Source: Parasalinivibrio latis
GTDB lineage: Bacteria; Pseudomonadota; Gammaproteobacteria; Enterobacterales; Vibrionaceae
NCBI RefSeq assembly: GCF_036825535.1
Contig: NZ_CP098813.1
Coordinates: 868,001 to 932,000, forward strand
Length of the DNA stretch: 64,000 nt
Direction of reading: 5' to 3'
Below the pieces are notes generated by a model that saw nothing but the letters and a program-made list of their open reading frames with translations, did no database searches and had not been told where the DNA came from. Both the position numbers and the translations under genes were made by a program. Numbering within the stretch: the first letter of the stretch is position 1; the number at the start of each line of letters is the position of its first letter. Below, piece by piece: positions 9,084-17,703 of the stretch.

Positions 9084-9887
9084 ATGAGTGAGTTTATTCT
9101 CGAACTGAAAAACGTCAGTCGCTACTTCGGGTCTGTTATTGCCCTCAAGGACATCAACATGCAGGTGAAAATGGGTGAAGTCCATTGCTTGCTCGGCGAT
9201 AACGGCGCAGGGAAATCAACACTGATTAAAACGCTGGCAGGGGTTCACAAACCGTCTGAAGGAGAGTTCCTGATGAACGGAAAACCCACGGCCTTTAACT
9301 CCCCGCGTGATGCCCTCGACCGGGGGATCGCAACGGTCTACCAGGACTTGGCACTGGTTCCGCTGATGAGCGTGACGCGAAACTTCTTTATGGGGCGCGA
9401 ACTGACGAAAAAAGTCGGGCCATTCGAGGTATTTGATACCAAAAATGCCAATGAAATTGCCCGCGCCGGTATGGCGGATATGGGAATTGATGTGCGTGAC
9501 CCAGAGCATCCTATTGGCACCATGTCTGGCGGTGAGCGGCAGTGCCTGGCAATTGCCAGGGCTATCCATTTTGGTGCCAAGGTACTGATTCTCGATGAGC
9601 CAACAGCTGCACTGGGTGTCAAGCAGTCTGCCAACGTGCTTAAGGTTGTTGCCCGTGCCCGAGGGAAAGGGCTGGCGGTCATCCTGATCACCCACAATGT
9701 TCACCACGCTTACCCGGTTGGAGACAGGTTTACCCTGCTCAACAGGGGCAAAAGCCTTGGCACATGGAAGAAATCTGATGTTTCCCGTGAAGAGATACTG
9801 GGAATGATGTCCGGCGGTCAGGAGCTGGAGACCCTGGAAGCAGAATTGGCCGAATTCGAGCACACCGACGCGAAAGAGGCGATTTAA
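9084..9887 (+). CDS. Sugar ABC transporter ATP-binding protein (single-NBD, FrcA-like)
   Basis: The ATPase of the adjacent CUT2 transporter, 267 residues. It has Walker A GDNGAGKST (about residue 39), signature MSGGERQ, Walker B VLILDEPTAALG and H-loop LITHN. Unlike the two-domain MglA in this window, it has a single nucleotide-binding domain, as in FrcA-type systems, so it should work as a homodimer. The start at 9084 follows AAAGGAG with six intervening bases; an in-frame start at 9060 lacks a site. Confidence 0.9.
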   Translation: MSEFILELKNVSRYFGSVIALKDINMQVKMGEVHCLLGDNGAGKSTLIKTLAGVHKPSEGEFLMNGKPTAFNSPRDALDRGIATVYQDLALVPLMSVTRNFFMGRELTKKVGPFEVFDTKNANEIARAGMADMGIDVRDPEHPIGTMSGGERQCLAIARAIHFGAKVLILDEPTAALGVKQSANVLKVVARARGKGLAVILITHNVHHAYPVGDRFTLLNRGKSLGTWKKSDVSREEILGMMSGGQELETLEAELAEFEHTDAKEAI

Positions 9888-10016
9888 GCCTTATACAGAA
9901 AAAAGAAATTCCAAATTCGAAGCCGCAAAGGGTTTGCGGCCTGAGATAACCCGGCTGCCCGGATGCAAGTTCTTCCCTTCAACTGGCGCAGCCACCTAAC
10001 ATATGGAGATAACCGG

Positions 10017-10985
10017 ATGAACACCCTACTGAAATTCGTAGCAAAGAAAGCATCCATGGTGGCTTTTGCCGCAATGGCAGGTGTCGCAGCCCTGGTGCCC
10101 GGTGCCGCAATGGCTGATGGAGAGCGTTTTGTCCTGGTAAGTCACGCACCCGATGCAGACTCATGGTGGAATACCATTAAGACGGCAATTGGCGATGCGG
10201 GTGAAAACCTCAATGTCACGGTTGAATACCGTAACCCGCCAACCGGCGATCTGGCAGATATGGCCCGAATTATTGAGCAGGCAGTGGCATCTAACCCTCA
10301 GGGAATCATTACCACGCTTGCAGACTATGATGTGTTGCGTGGACCACTGGAAAAAGCGAAGAAAAAAGGCATCCCGGTAGTCACAATCAACTCGGGAACC
10401 CATGAGCAAAGCGAAAACGTAGGGGCTATTTTGCATGTTGGCCAGCCGGAATACGATGCAGGCTTTGGTGCGGGTAAGCGAGCCAAAGCGGACGGCATTA
10501 AAAGCTTCCTGTGCGTAAACCACTACATTACCAACCCGGCGTCGGTTGAACGTTGCCAGGGCTTTGCGGATGCGCTGGGGGTAGATCTTGATGGTCAGAT
10601 GATTGACTCCGGCCAGGATCCGACAGACATTGAAAAGAAAGTACTGGCTTACCTTCGCAAGAACCCCAACACAGAAGCGGTTCTGACCCTGGGGCCAACG
10701 TCTGCTCACCCGACATTGCGGGCACTGGAAAAGAACCGCAAGCTGGGCAACATTTATTTTGGCACCTTTGACCTGAGCGGTGAGATTGCGCAAGCCATCA
10801 AAGATGGCAATATCCAATGGGGCATTGACCAGCAGCCATACCTGCAAGGCTATATGCCAGTCATGGTGCTGACCATGTTTAACCGCTATGGCGTTGCACC
10901 GTCCAATAACATCAACTCTGGCCCGGGCTTTGTTACCAAAGACAACGTTGCCTTGGTTGAAAAACTGGCCGGTGAGTACCGTTAA
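10017..10985 (+). CDS. Periplasmic sugar/cyclitol-binding protein of the CUT2 transporter
   Basis: A 322-residue RbsB/FrcB-type periplasmic binding protein. A Sec signal peptide ends around MVAFAAMAGVAALVPGAAMA-DG. The two-lobed fold is apparent from ERFVLVSHAPDADSWWNTIK at the N-terminus and TLGPTSAHPTLRALEK and GTFDLSGEIAQAIKDG later. The ATG at 10017 has GGAG nine bases upstream; the frame also extends back to 9963 without a site. It lies 129 bases after the ATPase gene and ends at a strong terminator, so it is the last gene of the 6964-10985 operon. Ligand unknown; cyclitols, methyl-inositols and glycosides fit the context. Confidence 0.87.
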   Translation: MNTLLKFVAKKASMVAFAAMAGVAALVPGAAMADGERFVLVSHAPDADSWWNTIKTAIGDAGENLNVTVEYRNPPTGDLADMARIIEQAVASNPQGIITTLADYDVLRGPLEKAKKKGIPVVTINSGTHEQSENVGAILHVGQPEYDAGFGAGKRAKADGIKSFLCVNHYITNPASVERCQGFADALGVDLDGQMIDSGQDPTDIEKKVLAYLRKNPNTEAVLTLGPTSAHPTLRALEKNRKLGNIYFGTFDLSGEIAQAIKDGNIQWGIDQQPYLQGYMPVMVLTMFNRYGVAPSNNINSGPGFVTKDNVALVEKLAGEYR

Positions 10986-11010
10986 CCCCAGTGAGTTACG
11001 TTAACAGGTG

Positions 11011-11037
11011 AAGAGGCTCATGGAGCCTCTTTCTTTT
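11011..11037 (+). terminator. Terminator after the binding-protein gene
   Basis: AAGAGGCTC and GAGCCTCTT pair around an ATG loop, followed by TCTTTT. Confidence 0.88.
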
Positions 11038-11126
11038 ACCTTGTCCTTTCGGTTGTTCAGTAAACCCGAACCTTGTAGCGTTCTTAGCATACCGCCAGTT
11101 CACATGCCTGGTGGACAGGTATGCGC

Positions 11127-11142
11127 TTGAAAACAATTTCAG
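11127..11142. promoter_or_regulatory. Candidate LacI-family operator, copy 2
   Basis: TTGAAAACAATTTCAG lies 53 bases before the LacI-type gene at 11195. It is the near-exact reverse complement of the site at 6707-6722, which suggests autoregulation plus control of the divergent catabolic block. Confidence 0.5.
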
Positions 11143-11194
11143 ATAAACTGCTAAAAAGAAGTCAGGATTCGATGAGTGACCAACAGGAAGGGCA

Positions 11195-12265
11195 ATGGGT
11201 AAACGAGATACGTCAAACAGTCCGGTGTCGGGTAACAGCTTAGTGAAAAACCGAAAAGTCACCGTGGTGGATGTCGCTAAAGCCGCCGGTGTTTCCGTTT
11301 CTGCGGTATCAAGGGCATTTAACCCGGATGCCAGCATTTCAAAGCAGCTGCGTGAAAAAGTGATGGCTGCAGCAGCCTCGCTCAATTACAAACCTAACCG
11401 TCTGGCCCGGGGCATTAAATCCCGCTCGAGTTTGATCGGTATTCTGGTCACCGATTTTGACAACCCTTTCTATCTTCCTGTTCTCGCGGCATTTTCTTCA
11501 GAAATTCAACGCCGGAACTGCCATAGCCTGTTGTTAAATGTCAGCCAGGATATGGATATACAGGAAGCTGTGGAGTTGGTGATGGAGTACAACGTTGATG
11601 GACTGATCATTACTTCAGCATCACTGCCACAACCGCTGGTGGAAGCATGCCGGTCACAGGAGACTCCCGTGGTGATTTTCGGCCGGGATTCCAGTGAAAA
11701 CAGTGTCACTGTGGTCAGCTGTGACAACGTGGAAGCCGGCCGTATGGCGGCAGACATGCTGCTTGATGCGGGATACAGCCGACCTGCATTTGTAACCGGG
11801 CCGGTTGGCACGTCGGCGAGCGTGGATCGTCAGCGGGGCTTTTTAAGCCGGCTTATTGAGCGCAACTGTGATAAATGGCAGATCGTTGAGGGTGGCGAAT
11901 TCGGCTACGACGCCGGTTTTGATGCCAGTATGCGGCTGTTCAAAGGCGCTGAACGGCCGGATTCGGTGTTCTATGCCGATGACATCATGGCCTGTGGAGG
12001 GATGGATGCCATCCGCTACGAATTTGGCCTCCGGGTGCCAGAAGATGTCGGTGTGATAGGCGTTGATGATATCCGCCTTGCCCGAAGTCGCGCCTATGAT
12101 CTGTCGACTATTCGCCAGCCCTACGAAGAAATGGTGTCTGCAAGCATTGATCATCTCTTTGCCCATATTGCTGATTCAAGCTTGCAACCTCGCTCGATTA
12201 CGCTGCCGTGTAGTCCGGTTGTTCGTGGCTCTACCAACCGAAGCTCTGGCAACAGCGACGATTAA
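11195..12265 (+). CDS. LacI-family transcriptional regulator
   Basis: A 356-residue cytoplasmic repressor-type protein. After a 20-residue leader comes the LacI helix-turn-helix and hinge helix (VTVVDVAKAAGVSVSAVSRAFN to KPNRLARGIKS). The effector-binding periplasmic-binding-protein-like core follows from about residue 75 (IGILVTDFDNPFYLPVLAAF; later VGVIGVDDIRLAR). AGGAAGG precedes the ATG. It follows the ABC operon after a terminator and has its own upstream palindrome, which is shared with the divergent region at 6.7 kb. The likely job is substrate-responsive repression of the accessory block; the effector is unknown. Confidence 0.9.
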   Translation: MGKRDTSNSPVSGNSLVKNRKVTVVDVAKAAGVSVSAVSRAFNPDASISKQLREKVMAAAASLNYKPNRLARGIKSRSSLIGILVTDFDNPFYLPVLAAFSSEIQRRNCHSLLLNVSQDMDIQEAVELVMEYNVDGLIITSASLPQPLVEACRSQETPVVIFGRDSSENSVTVVSCDNVEAGRMAADMLLDAGYSRPAFVTGPVGTSASVDRQRGFLSRLIERNCDKWQIVEGGEFGYDAGFDASMRLFKGAERPDSVFYADDIMACGGMDAIRYEFGLRVPEDVGVIGVDDIRLARSRAYDLSTIRQPYEEMVSASIDHLFAHIADSSLQPRSITLPCSPVVRGSTNRSSGNSDD

Positions 12266-12286
12266 TGTTTGATCCAACCATAAAGG

Positions 12287-12318
12287 CGCCGGGCATCATG
12301 CCCGGCGTCTTTGTTTTT
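12287..12318 (+). terminator. Terminator of the LacI-family gene
   Basis: CGCCGGGCAT and ATGCCCGGCG form a 10-bp stem with a one-base gap, followed by TCTTTGTTTTT. The hairpin overlaps the stop codon of the convergent oxygenase gene. Confidence 0.85.
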
Positions 12319-13471
12319 GGTTGGCGAGTGCTTCCTGATACGCGGTATGTGTCCATTGCGCGTCCAGCGCCCGCAATAAAAGCTGACTCATTGATTCCGG
12401 TGCCAATCCGCCAACCGGAGAGTCGGTATCAAGATTGGTCGGGAATGCATAACCGTCTGCAACAGCCATCACGATTGCCGCTTTTTCATCGTCGGAAAGG
12501 CCGCTCACCCATTTCGACGACAGAGTGTTGAATAGCTGAGAACTGATTGCACCAAGGTCAATGGTTTCCATCGGCTTGCCGAAGGCCGATGAGATTTGAA
12601 GCAGGTTGGCACTGCGGTTGAAGTCGGTGGTCTGGTTGGCGCCCGCCGCATGGATAAGCGCCGGGTTGAAAAACAATGCGTCACCTTTTTGCAGGGGAAG
12701 TTGCACATGATGCTGTTCAAAGTAGTCCTGAAAGCCTGGGTTACGACAGGACATATACCCCAGCGGATAGTGCTGGGAAAACGGCAACAACTTGGTAGGG
12801 CCACTTTCAAGTGGCATGTCTGAATGGGCGACCGCACCCTGTAACGTCAACATGGCAGACATCTTCTGGGCATGCAGAGGGTAACGGGAGAGTTCGTCTG
12901 TGTGCTGAAACCCGAGGTGATAGTCGCGGTGTGAGTCCTGTGCGTTCCCGCCGGGCCGGACAATATTAACCTGCGCCGTTACCTGGTAATGGGGGCCAAG
13001 CCATGCTTCAGAGACCAGTCTCAGCAATGGGTTTTTGTAGTAGTCGATAAATACTTCCGGGTTGGCTGCGGCACTTTTTTGGAAAACATTCCAAATACGC
13101 CCGTTTGCCTGAGCACCAGCCTGAGCAAAATGGTCACCTTCGCCAAACCCCTCTTCTGCTTTAAGGATTTGCCCAAACACGTCACTCATGGCATCAACGG
13201 TATTCGTGTTTTCGAAGAATCCTTTGATTACCAACACGCCCGGCCCATTGAGAAAAATATCGGCGAACTCAGTTTTAATGGCGGTATGTTTCCCTGTGAA
13301 GGCCCGGAGGCTTTCTCCGTCGTAAATCACGACGTTTTTCTCGCAACAGTCAGAAAACGGGTAAACATCAGGTTCAACCTGTTGCTCGCACTGAGCGCTG
13401 AATGCCCTGATATCGATATCAAGGTCGGAAAAAAATGCCTGTGGGACAGGCCGGGTTTCGCTCTCGGTCAT
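12296..13471 (-). CDS. Phytanoyl-CoA dioxygenase (PhyH) family Fe(II)/2-oxoglutarate oxygenase
   Basis: A 391-residue predicted non-haem iron oxygenase. The jelly-roll motif HRD (in QDSHRDYHLGFQ, near residue 180) supplies the His and Asp iron ligands. The distal His is probably in FNPALIHAAGANQT, followed by FNRSANLLQIS with a candidate 2-oxoglutarate-binding Arg. Family members hydroxylate or demethylate many small molecules, so the name does not fix the substrate. It is divergent from a LacI-family gene across a 33-bp inverted repeat and sits inside an inositol catabolic region. Oxidative removal of an O-methyl or similar group from a modified cyclitol is a reasonable inference but unproven. 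Confidence 0.82.
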   Translation of the reverse strand: MTESETRPVPQAFFSDLDIDIRAFSAQCEQQVEPDVYPFSDCCEKNVVIYDGESLRAFTGKHTAIKTEFADIFLNGPGVLVIKGFFENTNTVDAMSDVFGQILKAEEGFGEGDHFAQAGAQANGRIWNVFQKSAAANPEVFIDYYKNPLLRLVSEAWLGPHYQVTAQVNIVRPGGNAQDSHRDYHLGFQHTDELSRYPLHAQKMSAMLTLQGAVAHSDMPLESGPTKLLPFSQHYPLGYMSCRNPGFQDYFEQHHVQLPLQKGDALFFNPALIHAAGANQTTDFNRSANLLQISSAFGKPMETIDLGAISSQLFNTLSSKWVSGLSDDEKAAIVMAVADGYAFPTNLDTDSPVGGLAPESMSQLLLRALDAQWTHTAYQEALANQKQRRRA

Positions 13472-13518
13472 TTGGTTGTCTCCCCACTTTTAGTGAGATG
13501 ATGTTATAACTTTGTTGC

Positions 13519-13551
13519 TGGGTTCTTATGTGAAAATCCATCAAGAACCCA
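13519..13551. promoter_or_regulatory. 33-bp inverted repeat between oxygenase and LacI-family gene
   Basis: Arms TGGGTTCTT (13519-13527) and AAGAACCCA (13543-13551) are perfect inverse copies separated by 15 bases, which themselves begin ATG and end CATC. The site lies in the divergent intergenic region of 116 bases, so it is a candidate operator for the regulator at 13588. An RNA hairpin role is also possible. Confidence 0.6.
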
Positions 13552-13587
13552 TCAGGGGAAAACAAATTGCAGTCCGGGAGTCAGGGA

Positions 13588-14592
13588 ATGAAGCGCTTTT
13601 CGGTTAAACAAATTGCCGCCCAGGCAGGTGTAAGTACAGCAACCGTTGACCGGGTAATAAACGGCCGGGAAGGCGTGCACGAGCAGACCCGCCAGCGAGT
13701 TGAAAAAGCGATTTCTGAGCTCGAAGAACAGCGGGCGCAGACCGCGCTGAGGGGGAGAACCTTTTACCTGGATGTGGTCATGCATACCCCTTCCCGGTTC
13801 AGCTATTTGGTGCGAAATGCGCTTACCCGTGTTGCCAAACACCTGTCACCTTACCGAATTCGGATCCGGTTTCACTTGTTCGAATTTATTGAAACCGGCG
13901 AGTTGGTCAGGGTACTCGAGCGGATTGAAAAACATGGCAGCCACGGCGTGATTCTTAAAGGGGCGGATGTGCCTGAAATCAATCAATCCGTGAACCGCCT
14001 CAAACAGGCAGGTGTGCCGGTGGTGACCCTGGTAACCGATCTGCCGGATTCAAAACGTATCGCCTATATCGGGATGGATAACCATGCGGCAGGTAAAACG
14101 GCCGCTTACCTCCTGGGCCAGTGGCTGGGCGGGAAACCGGCACAAATTCTGGTGCCGCTTAGCAGCCATCAGTTCCACGGGGAAGAAGCAAGGGCCGAAG
14201 GTTTCATGGAAGCACTGAATGCGTTTCCAAACCTTAGCGCGGTTGATGCCAGTGGTGGGCTCGGTCTTGAGTTAAGCACCCAGGAGAGGGTAAGGGGCAC
14301 ACTGGACGCTAACCCGGGTGTGCGTGCTGTTTACAGTATTGGCGGTGCCAACCGTGCCATTCTGAAAGCCTTTGAAGAGGCAGGCAGGCAGTGTGATGTG
14401 TTTATCGGCCATGATTTGGATGAAGACAACCGCCATTTACTGAGAGAGCAGCAAATTCATGCGGTGATTGACCACAACGTCGAAGAAGACGGGAAGATGG
14501 CATTACTGAAACTGCTTTCCTGCTACGGCGCCCGACTTTCTGAGGATGATTACAAGACCCGGATAAATGTCGTGACGCCTTTCAATTTATAA
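13588..14592 (+). CDS. LacI-family transcriptional regulator
   Basis: A 334-residue regulator with a clear N-terminal LacI helix-turn-helix (FSVKQIAAQAGVSTATVDRV). The ligand-binding core starts near residue 60 (FYLDVVMHTPSRFSYLVRNA) and includes VFIGHDLDEDN. The ATG at 13588 has GGGAG seven bases upstream; the frame extends back to a TTG at 13567. It is divergent from the PhyH-like oxygenase and followed, 172 bases later, by iolB. The 33-bp inverted repeat in its promoter region is the obvious binding candidate. Control of the oxygenase, of itself and possibly of iolB-iolG is inferred. Confidence 0.88.
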   Translation: MKRFSVKQIAAQAGVSTATVDRVINGREGVHEQTRQRVEKAISELEEQRAQTALRGRTFYLDVVMHTPSRFSYLVRNALTRVAKHLSPYRIRIRFHLFEFIETGELVRVLERIEKHGSHGVILKGADVPEINQSVNRLKQAGVPVVTLVTDLPDSKRIAYIGMDNHAAGKTAAYLLGQWLGGKPAQILVPLSSHQFHGEEARAEGFMEALNAFPNLSAVDASGGLGLELSTQERVRGTLDANPGVRAVYSIGGANRAILKAFEEAGRQCDVFIGHDLDEDNRHLLREQQIHAVIDHNVEEDGKMALLKLLSCYGARLSEDDYKTRINVVTPFNL

Positions 14593-14683
14593 GCACTATG
14601 GTCAACAGCTGTTTGCAGGAAAAATGTGGATATAACACCTTGCTCACATTTTTAAAACGTATATTTCATTATTGTCTTTTAAT

Positions 14684-14697
14684 GGAATTTTAATTTC
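14684..14697. promoter_or_regulatory. Candidate IolR operator upstream of iolB
   Basis: GGAATTTTAATTTC fits GRAA-N6-TTYC and lies 68 bases before the iolB start in an A+T-rich promoter region. Confidence 0.4.
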
Positions 14698-14764
14698 ATT
14701 ACTCTTGTTGAAAAATTTATTGCCTATTTTTGCTCCATGATTCCGAGCACTTTGAGGAGGTTCT

Positions 14765-15595
14765 GTGTCTTACCTATTGTCTAAACGTGGTCAGCCGGAT
14801 GAACAAGGGTGTATCCAGCATATTACGCCAGAGTCTGCGGGATGGCCGCATGTCGGTTTCAGTGCTTACGAGCTCAAGCCGGGCCAGTCATTGAGTTTCG
14901 AGACAACAGATCGCGAGCTTTGCCTGGTACTGGTGGGAGGCAAAGCCGATTTTACCCTTAATGGGGAGCAAATCGGGGAACTGGGCGACAGGATGGGGCC
15001 GTTCGAGCGCAAAAAACCGCATTCAGTCTATGTGACGGCAGGCGATTCGGTGTCACTGATTGCAACCACTGAGGTCGAGCTTGCGGTATGCAGTGCTCCG
15101 GGCAAGGGTACTTATCCTTCGCGGGTTATCGGCCCGGCTGATGTGGATGCGGAACAACGTGGAAACGGATACAACAAGCGGTATGTGCAGAATATCCTGC
15201 CGGATGACAAAAACGCTGACAGCCTGCTGGTGGTTGAAGTGTACACCGATGAGGGATGTACCAGCTCATACCCGAGCCATAAGCATGACCGCGATGCACC
15301 GCCGGAAGAGACGCTGCTGGAAGAAACCTATTACCACCGCCTCAACCCGTCACAGGGCTTTGTGATCCAACGGGTTTATACCGATGAGCGTGATCTGGAT
15401 GAATGCATGGCGGCGTACGACAAAGATGTCGTGAAGGTACCTCGTGGCTACCACCCGGTGGCGACAGTGGCTGGCTATGACAGCTATTACCTGAATGTCA
15501 TGGCTGGTCCGGTACGTAAGTGGCTGTTTACCTGGGAGCCCGACCACCAATGGGTCAACTCCCCGGAATATGCTGAGAAGCACAGCCAAAAATAA
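14765..15595 (+). CDS. iolB: 5-deoxy-glucuronate isomerase IolB
   Basis: IolB converts 5-deoxy-D-glucuronate to 5-dehydro-2-deoxy-D-gluconate, the substrate of IolC. The 276-residue protein is a bicupin. Its C-terminal half carries the conserved SYPSHKHD with EETYYHRLNP and QGFVIQRVYT, the likely metal site, and ends with the typical KWLFTWEPDHQWV. The start is GTG with an excellent GAGGAGG six bases upstream. iolG follows after 24 bases, and both end at the terminator at 16646. Confidence 0.94.
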   Translation: MSYLLSKRGQPDEQGCIQHITPESAGWPHVGFSAYELKPGQSLSFETTDRELCLVLVGGKADFTLNGEQIGELGDRMGPFERKKPHSVYVTAGDSVSLIATTEVELAVCSAPGKGTYPSRVIGPADVDAEQRGNGYNKRYVQNILPDDKNADSLLVVEVYTDEGCTSSYPSHKHDRDAPPEETLLEETYYHRLNPSQGFVIQRVYTDERDLDECMAAYDKDVVKVPRGYHPVATVAGYDSYYLNVMAGPVRKWLFTWEPDHQWVNSPEYAEKHSQK

Positions 15596-15619
15596 CCCTG
15601 TTTCCAGGGAGGAATTATT

Positions 15620-16618
15620 GTGTCAGGACAAACATTTAATATTGCCCTGTTTGGGGCGGGCCGAATTGGCAAGGTACATGCGGTCAACATTGCCGCGCAT
15701 CCGGAAACGGCAATCAAAGCCGTGATTGACCCCTACCTTGAAGGGGCTACCCAACTTGCCCAGCAATACGGTGCCAGGGTGATGTCAGTTGAAGAAGCGA
15801 TTGGTGATCCTGAAATACATGGCGTTTGCATCTGTTCAGCAACAGACACGCATGCCGACCTGATAGAAAAAGCCGCCCTTGCAGGTAAGGCGATCTTCTG
15901 TGAAAAGCCAATTGATCTGGGGCTTGTGCGTGTACGTGCTTGCCTTGATGTGGTGAAAACAACCGGAGCCAAATTGCTGGTAGGTTTCAACCGCCGCTAT
16001 GATCCGCAGTTTCGCCAACTCAAACAACAATTTGAAAACGGGGCTATCGGGAATGCGGAAACCCTTCTGATTACCTCAAGGGATCCTTCCCCGCCACCGG
16101 CAAATTATGTACGTGTCTCAGGGGGAATTTTCCGGGATATGGCGATTCATGATTTGGATATGGCTCGTTTCATTATGGGTGAAGAACCTGTTGCGATAAC
16201 TGCCAATGGCAGTTGCCTGGTCGACCCGGAAATTGGTGAAGAAGGTGACATTGATACTGCGGTGACGGTGCTCCACTTTGCATCCGGAGCCATGGTGACC
16301 ATTCTGAACAGCCGCCGCTCAGGCTATGGCTACGACCAGAGGCTTGAATTACATGGTCAAAAAGGCCTGCTTCAAGCGGGGAATAAAAAGGAAAACCTGG
16401 TGGAACAATGGGGTGAGTCAGGCTGTGTAAGCGCCCGGCCCCAACATTTCTTCCTTGAGCGTTATGAGCGGGCGTATGTGGCCGAGTGGCAACACTTTGT
16501 CGATGTGCTTGCGGGAAGAGCAGAGCCTGAATGCACCGGCACAGACGGTGAGCGGGCTCTGGTACTGGCGGAAGCGGCATTGACGTCGCTGAAGACAGGA
16601 AAAACTGTCGTTTTGTAA
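15620..16618 (+). CDS. iolG: Myo-inositol 2-dehydrogenase IolG
   Basis: IolG oxidises myo-inositol to scyllo-inosose with NAD+, the first pathway step. The 332-residue protein has the Rossmann motif GAGRIGKVHAVN, the family motif CEKPIDLG (Lys near residue 97) and the catalytic-region MAIHDLDMARF with Asp and His, all typical of true IolG. The start is GTG preceded by AGGGAGGAA. It is cotranscribed with iolB and ends at a strong terminator. It is convergent with iolR. Confidence 0.93.
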   Translation: MSGQTFNIALFGAGRIGKVHAVNIAAHPETAIKAVIDPYLEGATQLAQQYGARVMSVEEAIGDPEIHGVCICSATDTHADLIEKAALAGKAIFCEKPIDLGLVRVRACLDVVKTTGAKLLVGFNRRYDPQFRQLKQQFENGAIGNAETLLITSRDPSPPPANYVRVSGGIFRDMAIHDLDMARFIMGEEPVAITANGSCLVDPEIGEEGDIDTAVTVLHFASGAMVTILNSRRSGYGYDQRLELHGQKGLLQAGNKKENLVEQWGESGCVSARPQHFFLERYERAYVAEWQHFVDVLAGRAEPECTGTDGERALVLAEAALTSLKTGKTVVL

Positions 16619-16645
16619 GTTTTGTTTTGTGCTTTGGGTAAGTTC

Positions 16646-16680
16646 AACCGGTAAGTGTCGACCTCTTACCGGTTTTTTTT
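16646..16680 (+). terminator. Terminator after iolG
   Basis: AACCGGTAAG and CTTACCGGTT form a 10-bp stem around a nine-base loop, followed by a run of T residues. Confidence 0.92.
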
Positions 16681-16721
16681 GTTTGTTGTTTTGTCTTGCC
16701 GGGCGAGATTTTTAAAAGCAC

Positions 16722-17546
16722 TTACTCGTTTTTCCCTGCCAGGGAAACGGCCAGCGTCTGGGCAAGGCAAAGTGATGCAGACTGGGCGCGGAAGCCTTCC
16801 ACGGATGCTTCTTTCACAACGAAGCAGACGTCACTGAGTGAAGATACCGGGCTGACCTGGCTGTCGGTGATCGAGACCAATTTCGCACCGCTCGATACTG
16901 CTTTTTCTACCATTTCGACCGTTTCATTCGCATAGGGTGTGAAGCTGATGGCAATCACGGCATCCTTTTCACCAATCATACCAAGCTGCTCGTTGAACAT
17001 ACCGCCCAAACCGTCAATCAGAATAGTTCGGCGGCCAACATGGCGCAGGGCATAGGTTAGGTAAGAGGCAATGCTGAATGAGCGGCGCAAACCGACAATG
17101 TAAATTGTTTCAGCCTGGTGGAGCAGGTTGATGGCTTGATCCAATTGCTCAGGGGGAGTCCGGGCTGCCAACTGTTCTAGTGCATTGGCATTCGCCTGAG
17201 CAAAAGTGCGCAAAATATCCGGCGGCGTATGCGGCGTCTGTTCGTCGGTTTCAAGGGCACGGAACAGCTTCAGACGGTCACTGTAGTTGCTGGTTTCTTC
17301 CACCAGGTTACGGCGAAACAAATGTTTCATATCGTTGAAGCCGGCAAATCCGAATGCGTTGGCAAAACGGATCAGGGTGGATGGCGGCACATTTGCTTCG
17401 CTGGCAATTACAGCAACGGTATCAAAGGCAACGCGGTCCGGGTTGTCCAGCAGATACTGGCCAACTTGTTGAAGTCTTTTACTCAGTTCGTCGTATCTCA
17501 GGCGAATCTGGTCTTGTAGTTCACTGAGTGTCGCGGCGGCAGTCAT
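16722..17546 (-). CDS. iolR: RpiR-family inositol regulator IolR
   Basis: A 274-residue regulator with an N-terminal RpiR helix-turn-helix (about residues 5-80; VAVIASEANVPPSTLIRFAN) and a C-terminal SIS sugar-phosphate-binding domain (about 125-250; ETIYIVGLRRSFSIASYLTY and DAVIAISFTPYANETVEM). RpiR-type IolR proteins repress iol genes and are relieved by a pathway intermediate. GAGGGAAGG precedes the ATG. It is divergent from iolC copy 2 across 261 bases containing two candidate GRAA-N6-TTYC sites. Its identity as IolR rests on family plus location. Confidence 0.88.
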   Translation of the reverse strand: MTAAATLSELQDQIRLRYDELSKRLQQVGQYLLDNPDRVAFDTVAVIASEANVPPSTLIRFANAFGFAGFNDMKHLFRRNLVEETSNYSDRLKLFRALETDEQTPHTPPDILRTFAQANANALEQLAARTPPEQLDQAINLLHQAETIYIVGLRRSFSIASYLTYALRHVGRRTILIDGLGGMFNEQLGMIGEKDAVIAISFTPYANETVEMVEKAVSSGAKLVSITDSQVSPVSSLSDVCFVVKEASVEGFRAQSASLCLAQTLAVSLAGKNE

Positions 17547-17605
17547 ATCCTTCCCTCATTAAAAGCGCGCCCTGGATTGTAGCTTGTTTCAATATACGTA
17601 AAAAC

Positions 17606-17619
17606 GAAATTTTTATTCC
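17606..17619. promoter_or_regulatory. Candidate IolR operator proximal to iolR
   Basis: GAAATTTTTATTCC fits GRAA-N6-TTYC. It lies 60 bases upstream of the iolR start, consistent with autoregulation. Confidence 0.4.
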
Positions 17620-17703
17620 GATAATTATTAACTCTGTGATCCGGGACACTTTTGAAACCCTCTATTGAGTTGCGGGTCGTACGTTTCAATAATAGAATAA
17701 AAC

